This document shows positions 9,893-20,015 of a stretch of 64,000 nt of DNA, one piece after another. Each line of letters begins with the position of its first letter. The first letter of the stretch is position 1. Origin of the DNA: UBA4416 sp964541155 (GTDB lineage Bacteria; Bacteroidota; Bacteroidia; B-17B0; Aurantibacillaceae); NCBI GenBank assembly GCA_964541155.1, contig CAZIPC010000006.1:181477-245476 (forward strand), given 5' to 3'. The notes beneath the pieces are model-generated. The model did no database searches, was not told the DNA's origin, and saw only the letters and a program-made list of their open reading frames with translations. Both the position numbers and the translations under genes were made by a program.

Positions 9893-12800
9893 ATGAAAAA
9901 AATTACTCAGCTTATTATAGCCGTTGGTGTTTTATTTTTTTTACCAGCAGTTAATTGTGCTCAAATAAATAATTCAAATTATTTGCACATTGATTATAAT
10001 ACACAACAAAAATTAAATTCAGTACAACATTTTTTTGATACCGATTCATTAACCGGTTTTAATGAATTTTTATCTCATCACAATATAACTTTAACAGAAG
10101 ATTTAAATTGGGAAAAGCAATTATATGTTTCTTATTTAAAAAGAAGATATATTAATTCTAAATACAATCTTCGTAGCTTATCACAATCTAATCCTATTCC
10201 TCAATCACCATGTACGAACGTAGATTTTGAAACTGGAACAATTGCTGGTTGGACTTTGGAGGAAGGAACAAACTCTAATTCTTTAACACACGCAGGATGC
10301 TGCCCAAATGCAACGGCTTTGTATTCAATTGTTGCTCCAGGATTTGATCCATCTGTGCCTGTATTAGCTACTGTACCTCCTGGTGGAGGCAACTGGTCGT
10401 TAAAGATAGGAGATGGTGCAACAGCTGGCGCAATGGTTGTGAGAGCAAAACAAACGTTTGCTGTATCAGCAGCAAATTCAGTTTTCATATATAAGTTTGC
10501 AGTTGTTTTAGAGGATGGTAGCCATAGCTGCACAGATCAACCTTATTTTAGTATTTCATTTACAGATGCCTCTAATAATTCAATTCCATGTGGTTCTTAT
10601 AACGTTGTACAGGGTGGGTCGGGTTGTTCGGCAGGAGCAGATCCGTCTTTCGTAGTTTCAGGAGCCTATGCGTATAAAGATTGGACAACAAGATCATTTG
10701 ATTTAACAAATTATATTGGACAAAATGTAACTGTAGAATTTATTGCAGGTGATTGTACGCAAGGTGGTCATTCAGGCTGGGCTTATGTAGATTGTTCTTG
10801 TAATCCAATGACTTTAAATTTAAATGGTAATGATATCCCTGTTGGGCAAACAACAACAAATATGTGCTCAACATCTACTAATACGTTATGTGCTCCTCAA
10901 GGTTTTACGTCTTATACATGGACAGGACCTGGAGTAACTGGCAATACTAATCAATGTATACAGACTAACGCATCAGGAACATACTCTGTATCAATGGGAA
11001 TGCAAGGTTTGAGTTGTGTTAATCCTGTTTTATACTCCTCTTTTAACTTAGTGCCAAAGCCAATTTCTAATTTTACTTTTAGTAGTACTCCCTGCCAAAA
11101 TACATTTACAGTGCCATTTACAAATAATTGTAATTTAAATGGAGGGCCCTCGATAACTAATTATTACTGGGATTTTAATAATGATGGTATTACAGACGAT
11201 AGTAGTCCTAATCCTATTAATACATATAGCACTTCAGGTACATATTCTGTTCAATTAATGGTATCTAATGGAGGTTGCACAGATAGTATAACTAAGGTGG
11301 TTACAATTATCCCAGGAATAAATTCTGACTTTAGTGTGAACAATTCTTGTTTAAATCAATTATCAACCTTTACAGATTTATCTCTACCAACAACAGGATT
11401 GGCATCCTATGTATGGAATTATGGAGATGGTTCAGCTATTGGTTCGGGAGTATCGAGTAATCATTTATATACTAGTTCAGGAATAAAAAATGTGACTCAT
11501 ACCGTTACAAGTATATATGGATGTCAAAGTATTATTACCAAAACTGTAAATATTTATCCTACACCTTTAGTGTCACTTTCTTCTAATACGGTATGTTTAG
11601 GATTACCAACTGTGTTCGTTAATAATTCTACGGTAACATTGCCAGATTATATTACTCATTGGCAATGGGATTTTGAGAATAATGGAATCGTAGATGATTC
11701 TATTCAATCTCCGATTTTTACATATACAAATTCAGGAGTTTATTTAACGGTGTTAACCGCTACCACTAATAATGGCTGTGTAAATACTTCAAGTATTTCA
11801 GCTATTGTAAATGTAGTACCAACTGCAAGTTTTTCGCCTGTAAATGCATGTATTAATAGTAATGTTCAATTAAACAATACATCTTACATTTTATTACCTA
11901 GTAATATAGTTTCATACGATTGGAACTTTGATAGTGGTTCTAACATTACTAATACAAATGTATCCAATCCAACATCATTATCCTATTCAACAAGTGGAAC
12001 TAAGAATATCACATTAACAGTAATGGCTAATAATACATGCACTTCAAGTATTACACAATCAGTTGTGGTATATCCTCAACCAGTAGCCAATTTTAGTAGT
12101 ACATCCGTATGTCAATTATTACCTACAGATTTTACAAATTTATCCCTCAATACCACACCGATAGTTAGTTATGGATGGGATTACACGAGTAATGGAACGA
12201 TAGATGGCAATGGCATACAGAGTAGTTATATTTATCCAAGTTCAGGCACTTATAGTGCATCGTTGTATGTAACGGATATAAAAGGTTGTAAAGATACGCT
12301 TACACTTCCGGTAGAAGTATGGGGTCATAGTGTGGTAGATTTTATATCAAGTAATGAGTGTTATGGATCAGTTACAGGATTTACAAATACAACAAATACG
12401 ACATTAAATTCAAATGTAGGTATTGGAACGAGTTATTTATGGAATTTTGGAGATGGCACAAACACAACGTCATCTGTATCTCCAATCCATACATATACTT
12501 TGGGTGGAAATGTAAATAGTGTTTATAATGTAACACTTACAACAACGAGTGCACATAATTGTAAAGATAGTGTAGTAAAGCCAGTGAGAGTTTATTCTAA
12601 CCCTACGGCCATATTTGTATCAGACTCGGTATGTTTAGGAACTGCGAGTCATTTAACAGATTTAAGTACAGGTAATGGAAATCCGATAACGAACTATAGT
12701 TGGGATTTTTTAAGTGATGGAACGATAGATGCAACCGGAGTAGCAACACCTAATTATGTATTTCCCTCGTATGGTAATAACGTTGTTAGTTATACAGTAA

Positions 12801-14215
12801 CAAGTACTCCTACATTAGGGTTATTATGTAGAAGTGTAACGAATACAATAAGTGTATGGGTAAATCCAAATCCGGTAGTAGATTTTACATATGTTAATCG
12901 ATGTATAAATGCTCAACCTACTAGTTTTGATGGTTCAAATTCAACAATAGGGATAGGATCTAATTCATTATATACATGGTCTTATGGTAATGGAGTAGTG
13001 TCGGCATCCACATCATCATCAACGAGCACTTATAGTTATTCGAATTCAGGATTATATAATGTAACATTAACTGTAACATCCAACAAAGGCTGTTCAAAGA
13101 GTTTAACTAAGTCGGTAGAGGTTTATCCTAAGCCATTTGTAATGGTTGGTAATTCATCAACGTGCGATGGAACGGCAATGACATTTACATCGATCACTTT
13201 ACCAAACAGTGGTAATATAAGTAATTGGTATTGGGATTTAGATAATGTACTGTCAGGTATAGAGAGTTTAGGTCAAACGACAAGTTATGTATTTCCAACA
13301 GCCGGTAGTCATACACTACATTTGGTAACCGAAACCAATCATGGTTGTAGAGATACTTTAACTAAAAGAGTATATGTGAATTACAATCCAACAGCATTAT
13401 TTACAGTAGATGATGCAGATGGTTGCTCAAAACATTGTGTTAGTTTTTCTGATGCTGGATCTTCAGTTATAAATCCTTCTCATATAACACAATGGCAATG
13501 GTTCTTAGGAGATGGAACTAATGTTTTACATACTACAAATATGAATATTCAACATTGTTATATAAATACTAGTAGTAATCAAGTTGCTGAGTTTGATATA
13601 AAACTAATAGTTACTACAGACAGTGGTTGTGTAAATGTTAATAATAAAATAAATTACATTACAGTATATCCTAAGCCAATTGCTAATTATAACGCAAGTC
13701 CTAATCCAGGCAATATAACAACGCCTTTAGTTTATTTTACAAATCAATCGATAGATTATACAAAATGGTGGTGGAGTTTTGGAGAAGGAGGATATAATAC
13801 AGATTCTGTAAACAATAATCCTACACATTTTTATAATAGTGTAACTGCCCAAACTTATGGAACTCATTTAATAGTGATGAATCAGTATGGTTGTAGAGAT
13901 ACGGCGTATGTATTGATTGACATAAGACCAGAATATTCATTTTATATTCCAAATGCATTTACTCCATCCAATACAGATGGTGTAAATGATACATTTAAAG
14001 GAATGGGCATAGGCATATCTAAGTATGAATTATGGATTTATAACCGATGGGGGGATATGATTTTTTATAGTGATGATATTGCAAAAGGTTGGGATGGTAA
14101 AGTAGAGGGCAAGGATAAAGAATCGAAGCAAGATGTATATGCTTGGAAGGTGAAGATTGTAGATGTGCTTGGAGAAAAACATGAATATGTTGGTCATGTA
14201 ACTTTGTTAAACTAA
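9893..14215 (+). CDS. Giant PKD-repeat surface protein with gliding-motility C-terminal domain
   Basis: 1440 residues. A signal peptide (MKKITQLIIAVGVLFFLPAVNC) precedes a region of about residues 105-305 rich in Cys and aromatic residues that looks like a jelly-roll or carbohydrate-binding module (DFETGTIAGW near its start). About eleven PKD-like repeats follow, each with a W-x-F/Y-GDG type core (YVWNYGDGS, YLWNFGDGT, WQWFLGDGT). The last ~85 residues (YIPNAFTPSNTDGVNDTFKG ... YELWIYNRWGDMIFYS ... GWDGK) match the CHU_C/type B sorting domain used by the T9SS. It should be exported and attached to the cell surface as an adhesin. It stands alone and is closed by a terminator. Confidence 0.92.
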   Translation: MKKITQLIIAVGVLFFLPAVNCAQINNSNYLHIDYNTQQKLNSVQHFFDTDSLTGFNEFLSHHNITLTEDLNWEKQLYVSYLKRRYINSKYNLRSLSQSNPIPQSPCTNVDFETGTIAGWTLEEGTNSNSLTHAGCCPNATALYSIVAPGFDPSVPVLATVPPGGGNWSLKIGDGATAGAMVVRAKQTFAVSAANSVFIYKFAVVLEDGSHSCTDQPYFSISFTDASNNSIPCGSYNVVQGGSGCSAGADPSFVVSGAYAYKDWTTRSFDLTNYIGQNVTVEFIAGDCTQGGHSGWAYVDCSCNPMTLNLNGNDIPVGQTTTNMCSTSTNTLCAPQGFTSYTWTGPGVTGNTNQCIQTNASGTYSVSMGMQGLSCVNPVLYSSFNLVPKPISNFTFSSTPCQNTFTVPFTNNCNLNGGPSITNYYWDFNNDGITDDSSPNPINTYSTSGTYSVQLMVSNGGCTDSITKVVTIIPGINSDFSVNNSCLNQLSTFTDLSLPTTGLASYVWNYGDGSAIGSGVSSNHLYTSSGIKNVTHTVTSIYGCQSIITKTVNIYPTPLVSLSSNTVCLGLPTVFVNNSTVTLPDYITHWQWDFENNGIVDDSIQSPIFTYTNSGVYLTVLTATTNNGCVNTSSISAIVNVVPTASFSPVNACINSNVQLNNTSYILLPSNIVSYDWNFDSGSNITNTNVSNPTSLSYSTSGTKNITLTVMANNTCTSSITQSVVVYPQPVANFSSTSVCQLLPTDFTNLSLNTTPIVSYGWDYTSNGTIDGNGIQSSYIYPSSGTYSASLYVTDIKGCKDTLTLPVEVWGHSVVDFISSNECYGSVTGFTNTTNTTLNSNVGIGTSYLWNFGDGTNTTSSVSPIHTYTLGGNVNSVYNVTLTTTSAHNCKDSVVKPVRVYSNPTAIFVSDSVCLGTASHLTDLSTGNGNPITNYSWDFLSDGTIDATGVATPNYVFPSYGNNVVSYTVTSTPTLGLLCRSVTNTISVWVNPNPVVDFTYVNRCINAQPTSFDGSNSTIGIGSNSLYTWSYGNGVVSASTSSSTSTYSYSNSGLYNVTLTVTSNKGCSKSLTKSVEVYPKPFVMVGNSSTCDGTAMTFTSITLPNSGNISNWYWDLDNVLSGIESLGQTTSYVFPTAGSHTLHLVTETNHGCRDTLTKRVYVNYNPTALFTVDDADGCSKHCVSFSDAGSSVINPSHITQWQWFLGDGTNVLHTTNMNIQHCYINTSSNQVAEFDIKLIVTTDSGCVNVNNKINYITVYPKPIANYNASPNPGNITTPLVYFTNQSIDYTKWWWSFGEGGYNTDSVNNNPTHFYNSVTAQTYGTHLIVMNQYGCRDTAYVLIDIRPEYSFYIPNAFTPSNTDGVNDTFKGMGIGISKYELWIYNRWGDMIFYSDDIAKGWDGKVEGKDKESKQDVYAWKVKIVDVLGEKHEYVGHVTLLN

Positions 14216-14242
14216 AAAAAGTCCCCAATTGGGGACTTTTTT
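14215..14242. terminator. Bidirectional terminator
   Basis: Symmetric hairpin: six A, GTCCCC, loop AATT, GGGGAC, six T. It lies between the convergent PKD gene and the phosphoribosyltransferase gene and can serve both strands. Its first base is the last base of the PKD stop codon. Confidence 0.92.
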
Positions 14243-14264
14243 AATGAATCAATTTTAAAATAAG

Positions 14265-14768
14265 TTAAACTAAATAAATAGCTTCTTTTCCTTTTTTAGA
14301 AAAATCAGTATCAATTCGTTCTTGTAAAGTTGTAGATAATGAAAGTCCTACAAAGTCTGCTTTTACTGGAAATCTGGTGTGACTTCTATCTACTAAAACA
14401 AGTGTATTTAATTGTTTCACAGGTTTATTTAAAAATAATTTAACACCATATATTAATGTTTTGCCACTATTTAAAACATCATCAACTAGTATAACAGATT
14501 TGTTTTCAAAATCATTTTCATTAAAATCAATTTTAGGATTTAAAAGCCAAGGATTTTTTTTATCAATTTTTATTTTTCCTAATTTAATTTTTAAAGGAGA
14601 TATAGAAGTTAAAATTGTAGCAATTCTTTCAGCAACTTTGTATCCGTTTCCATCAATCCCAACAATTAATAATTCTTTTTCTTTAAAATTATTTTCATAT
14701 ACTTGATAAGCCATTCTGTTTAATTTTTGGTTAATTTGAATAGCATCTAAAATCTTAGTTTTTTTCAT
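14265..14768 (-). CDS. Phosphoribosyltransferase family protein (PyrR-like)
   Basis: 167 residues with a type I PRPP-binding loop, VILVDDVLNSGKT (about residues 90-103), preceded by a hydrophobic strand LLIVGIDGNGYKVAERI. The length and motif match short phosphoribosyltransferases such as PyrR or hypoxanthine-type enzymes. No pyr genes are nearby, so neither regulation of pyrimidine genes nor a particular base can be assigned. It lies downstream of the carboxylase beta subunit, separated by 59 bases, on the same strand. Confidence 0.82.
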   Translation of the reverse strand: MKKTKILDAIQINQKLNRMAYQVYENNFKEKELLIVGIDGNGYKVAERIATILTSISPLKIKLGKIKIDKKNPWLLNPKIDFNENDFENKSVILVDDVLNSGKTLIYGVKLFLNKPVKQLNTLVLVDRSHTRFPVKADFVGLSLSTTLQERIDTDFSKKGKEAIYLV

Positions 14769-14827
14769 TTTAAAAGATATTTTTAGGAAAAATTATGTAT
14801 TGGTTTAATTGTTTAATTTGTATGTTT

Positions 14828-16447
14828 TTAAGTTTGTAAAACTCCAACATTATAAGTTTTGGTAATAGGAGAGTGATTTGCTGCTTCTATACCCATACTA
14901 ATTACTTTTCTTGTTTCTAAAGGATTTATAATTGCATCAATCCATAAACGAGATGCCGCATAGTAAGGAGTGGTTTGAGCATCATATTTATCTTTTGTTT
15001 TGTTAAATAGTTCAGCTTCTTTTTCTTGAGTAATTTCTTCTCCCTTTGCTTTTAAAGACGCTACTTCAATTTGTACTAATACTTTAGCAGCTTGTGCGCC
15101 ACCCATAACAGCAACTTGCGCTGTAGGCCATCCAACAATTAATCGAGGGTCATAGGCTTTACCACACATAGCGTAGTTAGCAGCACCATATGAATTTCCT
15201 AAAATAATTGTAAATTTAGGAACTACAGAGTTTGCCATAGCATTTACCAATTTTGCACCATCTTTAATAATTCCTCCATGCTCACTTCTAGAACCAACCA
15301 TAAAACCAGTAGCATCTTGTAAAAAAACCAATGGAATTTTCTTTTGATTACAATTCATAATAAAGCGAGCAGCTTTGTCTGCACTATCACTATAAATAAC
15401 CCCACCAAATTGCATTTCGCCTTTTTTGCTTTTCACAACTTTTCTTTGGTTTGCAACAATTCCTACTGCCCAACCATCAATACGAGCATATGTACATACG
15501 ATAGATTGACCATATAACTCTTTATATTCCTCATGCTCTCCATTATCCACAATACGTTCTATAATTTCTCTTATTTCGTATTGCTTGTCATTAATGATAC
15601 CGTACATTTCTTTTTCGTCTTTTTTTGGAAGAGCAGGAGTTTCACGGTTAAAGCCTGCTTTTTCATAATCTCCAATTTTACTCATAATATTTCGTATTCG
15701 AGTTAAGCAGTCTGCATCATCTTTGCATTTATAATCAGTAACTCCACTTATTTCGCAATGAGTGGTGGCTCCACCTAAAGTTTCGTTGTCAATAGTTTCT
15801 CCAATAGCAGCTTTTACAAGGTACGAACCTGCTAAAAAAATAGATCCTGTTTTATCAACAATCATAGCTTCATCGCTCATAATTGGTAAATATGCTCCGC
15901 CAGCAACACAACTTCCCATTACGGCAGATATTTGTAAAATTCCCATGCTACTCATTACCGCATTGTTTCTAAAAATACGACCAAAGTGTTCTTTGTCAGG
16001 AAAAATTTCATCCTGCATTGGTAAGTACACGCCTGCGCTATCTACTAAATAAATAATAGGAAGTTTGTTTTCCATGGCAATTTCTTGCGCTCTTAAGTTC
16101 TTTTTTCCAGTTATAGGGAACCAAGCCCCAGCTTTAACAGTTGCATCATTAGCTACAACAATACATTGTTTACCACTCACATATCCAATTACAATAACAA
16201 CACCTCCGCCTGGACATCCGCCATGTTCTGGATACATGTCATAACCTGCAAAAGCACCCATCTCAAAACGAGGAGAATCTTTATCTAATAAAAAATCAAT
16301 ACGTTCACGGGCACTCATTTTGCCTTGTTCGTGTAATTTTTCAATACGTTTTTTTCCTCCTCCTTCGTATATTTTATTAAGCCTTTGCTCCATTTGAGAA
16401 ATAAGCAAACGCATTTTATCATCATTTTTATTAAATTCTATGTCCAT
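14828..16447 (-). CDS. Acyl-CoA carboxylase beta subunit, methylcrotonoyl-CoA type
   Basis: Carboxyltransferase subunit (539 aa) of a biotin-dependent acyl-CoA carboxylase. The N-terminal crotonase-like half has VSGKQCIVVANDATVKAG and PIIYLVDSAGVYLP; the C-terminal half has FLQDATGFMVG and GNSYGAANYAMCGKAYDPR, which bind CoA and biotin. The pattern RLDxDH-like EIFPDKEHFGRIF and MGSCVAGGAYLPIMSDE resembles methylcrotonoyl-CoA carboxylase (leucine degradation) more than propionyl-CoA carboxylase, but no biotin carboxylase alpha subunit is in the window to confirm it. Confidence 0.9.
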   Translation of the reverse strand: MDIEFNKNDDKMRLLISQMEQRLNKIYEGGGKKRIEKLHEQGKMSARERIDFLLDKDSPRFEMGAFAGYDMYPEHGGCPGGGVVIVIGYVSGKQCIVVANDATVKAGAWFPITGKKNLRAQEIAMENKLPIIYLVDSAGVYLPMQDEIFPDKEHFGRIFRNNAVMSSMGILQISAVMGSCVAGGAYLPIMSDEAMIVDKTGSIFLAGSYLVKAAIGETIDNETLGGATTHCEISGVTDYKCKDDADCLTRIRNIMSKIGDYEKAGFNRETPALPKKDEKEMYGIINDKQYEIREIIERIVDNGEHEEYKELYGQSIVCTYARIDGWAVGIVANQRKVVKSKKGEMQFGGVIYSDSADKAARFIMNCNQKKIPLVFLQDATGFMVGSRSEHGGIIKDGAKLVNAMANSVVPKFTIILGNSYGAANYAMCGKAYDPRLIVGWPTAQVAVMGGAQAAKVLVQIEVASLKAKGEEITQEKEAELFNKTKDKYDAQTTPYYAASRLWIDAIINPLETRKVISMGIEAANHSPITKTYNVGVLQT

Positions 16448-16535
16448 AATATTATATTATAATTGTGTAAAGATAGCAAATGAATTATTTTATATACATT
16501 CGAATTTTAAAAAATACATTTCTTAAAATACATTA

Positions 16536-17807
16536 ATGATACTTGAGCAAGATAAACAATTTGTTTGGCATCCATTTACTCATTTAAAATATGCAGAAAC
16601 ACCTATACCTATTGTAAAAGGAGAAGGAGCATATTTTTATGATGCAGATGGTAATAAGTTATTAGACGCTATATCAAGCTGGTGGGTTAATTTGCATGGC
16701 CATTGTCATCCATATATTTCACAAAAAGTAAGCGAACAGTTACTGACTTTAGAACATGCCATTTTTAGTGCATTTACTCATGAACCTGCAGTAAATTTAG
16801 CAAAACGATTAATACATCATTTACCAGAAAACCAATCAAAGGTGTTTTATTCTGATAATGGCTCTACGGCTGTAGAGGTGGGGCTGAAAATGGTTTTACA
16901 GTATTGGCATAATAAAGGAGAACGTAAAAAAAAATTTATTGCTTTTGAAAATGCCTATCATGGTGATACCTTTGGAGGAATGAGCGTTGGGGCTAGAAAC
17001 GTTTTTAATAATGCTTTTGAAAATCTATTATTTGACGTTATTCATATTCCATTACCAAATGCCGAAAATATAGAAGATATAAAAGAAACTTTACATACAT
17101 GGTTTCATCATCATAATGATATTGCTGGTTTTATTTTTGAGCCCTTAGTTCAAGGCGCTGCAGGCATGTTAATGTATCAGGCTAAGTATCTTGATCAACT
17201 TATAGAGATTTGTCAGAAGCACCATATTATTTGTATTGCAGATGAAGTAATGACGGGTTTTGGTAGAACCGGAGAGTTTTTTGCAAGTAATTATTTAAAT
17301 CATAAACCAGATATAATATGTTTATCAAAAGGCCTAACAGGAGGTTATGTGCCATTAGGAGTTACAAGCTGCGCTCAGTTTATCTTTGATTCTTGTGTAA
17401 GTGAAGATAAAACTAAAACTTTTTTTCATGGACATAGTTATACTGCTAATCCAACCGCATGTTCAGCAGCTTTAGCAAGTCTAGATTTAATGGAAAGAGA
17501 AGAAACATGGGCTCAAATTAAATTAATTTCAGAATTACATCAACAGTTTATGAAAAATCATCAAGCTCACAAAATTTTAAAAGATATACGCTGTAAAGGT
17601 ACTATTTTAGCACTTGAACTCAATACACATGAACATACTCATTACTTAAATAATGCGTCCGAATCTATAGCTACTTATTTTTTAAAAAAAGGTATTATTG
17701 TTAGGCCTTTAGGTAATGTATTGTATCTTATCCCTCCTTATTGTATTTCTGAACAAGAGTTAAAAAACGTTTACAATCACATCACCTGTTTTTTAGAACA
17801 GTTTTAA
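16536..17807 (+). CDS. bioA: Adenosylmethionine-8-amino-7-oxononanoate aminotransferase
   Basis: PLP-dependent class III aminotransferase (423 aa) that makes 7,8-diaminopelargonate from KAPA in biotin synthesis, with SAM as amino donor. BioA-type features are FVWHPFTHLKYA at the N-terminus, AISSWWVNLHGHCHPYI, FYSDNGSTAVEVGLKM, ADEVMTGFGRTG, and the Schiff-base Lys in CLSKGLTGGYVPLG. The WWVNLHGH segment separates BioA from other class III transaminases. It is transcribed divergently from the biotin-dependent carboxylase subunit, 88 bases away. No other bio gene is next to it. Confidence 0.95.
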   Translation: MILEQDKQFVWHPFTHLKYAETPIPIVKGEGAYFYDADGNKLLDAISSWWVNLHGHCHPYISQKVSEQLLTLEHAIFSAFTHEPAVNLAKRLIHHLPENQSKVFYSDNGSTAVEVGLKMVLQYWHNKGERKKKFIAFENAYHGDTFGGMSVGARNVFNNAFENLLFDVIHIPLPNAENIEDIKETLHTWFHHHNDIAGFIFEPLVQGAAGMLMYQAKYLDQLIEICQKHHIICIADEVMTGFGRTGEFFASNYLNHKPDIICLSKGLTGGYVPLGVTSCAQFIFDSCVSEDKTKTFFHGHSYTANPTACSAALASLDLMEREETWAQIKLISELHQQFMKNHQAHKILKDIRCKGTILALELNTHEHTHYLNNASESIATYFLKKGIIVRPLGNVLYLIPPYCISEQELKNVYNHITCFLEQF

Positions 17808-17841
17808 CGAAGAGTTAAACTAAATATTTATAAAAAAATGT

Positions 17842-17870
17842 TTGCTTTTACAATAAAAACCCTATTTTTG
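17842..17870 (+). promoter_or_regulatory. Candidate sucC promoter
   Basis: TTG at 17842 and TATTTTTG at 17863-17870 are 18 bases apart and fit the Bacteroidota -33 (TTG) and -7 (TAnnTTTG) consensus. The -7 box ends 31 bases before the sucC ATG. Confidence 0.6.
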
Positions 17871-17901
17871 AAAGCAAATTTAGAACTATAAACACTATCA
17901 T

Positions 17902-19095
17902 ATGAACATTCACGAATATCAAGGAAAAAGTATTTTAAAAAGTTTTGGTGTAGCTATTCAAGAGGGAATTGTTGCTGAAACTCCAGAGCAAGCTGTTGCC
18001 GCTGCTAAACAAGTTATGGAAACCTATAAATGCGACGGTGTTGTAGTAAAAGCCCAAATCCACGCAGGTGGACGTGGCAAAGGCGGTGGAGTTAAATTTG
18101 CTCCTAATTTAGATAAAGTAAAAGAAGTAGCTACTAACATAATAGGAATGCATTTAGTTACTCCTCAAACCAGTGCAGAAGGAAAATTAGTAAGCAAAGT
18201 ACTTGTAGCGCAAGATGTATATTATCCTGGAGCAACACCTACTAAAGAATTTTATATGAGTATATTACTAAATCGTTCAACTGGTCGTAATATCATTATG
18301 TATAGTACTGAAGGAGGCATGGATATAGAGCAAGTAGCAGAAGCAACTCCACATCTAATTTGGAAAGAAGAAATTGATCCTAAAGTTGGGTTACGAGATT
18401 TCCAATGTCGTAAAGTTGCATTTAATTTAGGATTAAGTGGTAACGCATTTAAGGAAATGACAAAATTTGTAGCAGCTTTATACAAAGCGTATGACTCTAT
18501 TGATTCTTCTATGTTTGAAATTAATCCTGTATTAAAAACATCTGATGATAAGATTATTGCTGTAGATGCTAAAGTAACTTTGGATGATAATGCACTATAT
18601 CGTCATAAAGATATTGAAGCAATGCGTGATGAAACAGAAGAAAACCCAGTTGACGTGGAGGCTCGTAAGGCTGAATTAAACTATGTGAAGTTAGACGGAA
18701 ACGTAGGCTGTATGGTTAATGGTGCTGGGTTAGCAATGGCTACTATGGATATTATTAAATTATCAGGTGGAGAGCCCGCTAATTTCTTAGATGTAGGTGG
18801 TACAGCTAATGCTGAACGTGTAGAAAAAGCATTTCATATTATATTAGGAGATAAAAATGTAAAAGCTATTTTAGTGAATATTTTTGGTGGTATTGTTCGT
18901 TGCGATAGAGTAGCACAAGGAGTAATTGATGCATATAAAAATATGGGAACTATTAATGTGCCAATTATTGTTCGTTTACAAGGAACAAATGCTGTTGAAG
19001 CTAAAAAATTAATTGATGAGTCTGGATTAAAAGTTTATTCAGCTATTGAATTACAAGAAGCAGCAGATTTAGTATCAAAATTAATTGGTAAATAA
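17902..19095 (+). CDS. sucC: Succinate-CoA ligase (ADP-forming) beta subunit
   Basis: TCA-cycle enzyme subunit (397 aa, normal). An ATP-grasp N-terminal part begins MNIHEYQGKSILKSFGV and has KAQIHAGGRGKGGGVKFA; the middle has SMFEINPVL; the C-terminal CoA-ligase domain has NFLDVGGTAN and ILVNIFGGIVRCD. With SucD it converts succinyl-CoA to succinate with ATP formation. Unlike the usual sucCD operon, sucD lies 2.4 kb away on the opposite strand. A consensus-like promoter lies upstream. The lipoprotein gene follows 15 bases later and may be cotranscribed. Confidence 0.97.
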   Translation: MNIHEYQGKSILKSFGVAIQEGIVAETPEQAVAAAKQVMETYKCDGVVVKAQIHAGGRGKGGGVKFAPNLDKVKEVATNIIGMHLVTPQTSAEGKLVSKVLVAQDVYYPGATPTKEFYMSILLNRSTGRNIIMYSTEGGMDIEQVAEATPHLIWKEEIDPKVGLRDFQCRKVAFNLGLSGNAFKEMTKFVAALYKAYDSIDSSMFEINPVLKTSDDKIIAVDAKVTLDDNALYRHKDIEAMRDETEENPVDVEARKAELNYVKLDGNVGCMVNGAGLAMATMDIIKLSGGEPANFLDVGGTANAERVEKAFHIILGDKNVKAILVNIFGGIVRCDRVAQGVIDAYKNMGTINVPIIVRLQGTNAVEAKKLIDESGLKVYSAIELQEAADLVSKLIGK

Positions 19096-19110
19096 TAAAC
19101 ACAAAACATT

Positions 19111-20004
19111 ATGATAAAACGTAAACATTTTTTAATAGTTCCTCTAGCAGCAAGTTTAACACTTGTTTCTTGTGGAGGTGATAAAACAGAAAATACTGAT
19201 GAAATTCCCGTAGCTGATAGCGTAAACTCAGAAAACCAATCAGGGAAAATTGAAACTTTCTTTCAAGTACCTTCGCCAGGAGAAATGTTAACTTTTATAA
19301 AAGCTGTTGGTGGTAAGAATAATAAAAATGTTTCATTTTTAAGTAACCCTGCGAATCAAAAAAACTATACAGATGTTAAAGCAAAAGCTTTAAATTTTGG
19401 TATTTATAGTTGTGATTTAAGCTATTGTAGCGTTTTCTCTATAGGTTCAGAGGCTTTAAAATATTTTAAAACAGTAAAGCAATTGGGTGATGAAATTGGT
19501 GTTTCTTCATCAATACAACCTGATCTTTTAAAACGTCTTGAGTCAAATATTGAAAAACCAGATTCGTTATTAAAAATAACAGATGATGTATATTTTGGTT
19601 CTTTTGAAACTTTAGAAAATAGTAAACAAGGCCCAACATTATCTTTAGTTGTTGCTGGGGGTTGGATAGAAAGTTTATACATTGTGTCTAATTTGGTAAA
19701 GTATGAAGATAAAAGCCCTTTAGTTGCTCGTTTAGCAGATCAAAAATATTCTTTAGAAAATCTAGTTGCGTTTTTAAAGAAATATGAAAGTGACGCTAAT
19801 GTTGCTTCTGTTTTAACTCAATTTACGGAGTTACAAATGGAGTTTAATAAATTATCAGAAAAAGATACTGATATTGTAACTAAAGTTGATAAAACAAAAC
19901 ATATAATAGGTGGAGGTAAAGAGCTTGTTATTACAGCAGAACAATATACTGCCATTGTTGAAAAGATAAAATCAATTAGGAACTCTTACACGTTAACTAA
20001 ATAA
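19111..20004 (+). CDS. Predicted lipoprotein
   Basis: 297 residues. The N-terminus MIKRKHFLIVPLAASLTLVSCGGD is a lipoprotein signal with lipobox LVSC, so the mature protein should be acylated at Cys21 and sit in the envelope. The rest is mostly helical and polar, with no motif I recognise. Its close placement after sucC (15 bases) and before another exported protein (11 bases) suggests one transcript ending at the terminator at 20525. Function unknown. Confidence 0.8.
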   Translation: MIKRKHFLIVPLAASLTLVSCGGDKTENTDEIPVADSVNSENQSGKIETFFQVPSPGEMLTFIKAVGGKNNKNVSFLSNPANQKNYTDVKAKALNFGIYSCDLSYCSVFSIGSEALKYFKTVKQLGDEIGVSSSIQPDLLKRLESNIEKPDSLLKITDDVYFGSFETLENSKQGPTLSLVVAGGWIESLYIVSNLVKYEDKSPLVARLADQKYSLENLVAFLKKYESDANVASVLTQFTELQMEFNKLSEKDTDIVTKVDKTKHIIGGGKELVITAEQYTAIVEKIKSIRNSYTLTK

Positions 20005-20015
20005 TTACAAAAACT

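Noticed and set aside
10201..10533. 110-aa frame antisense to the PKD protein
   Set aside because: Antisense to a well-supported surface protein gene; no domain, no start signal.
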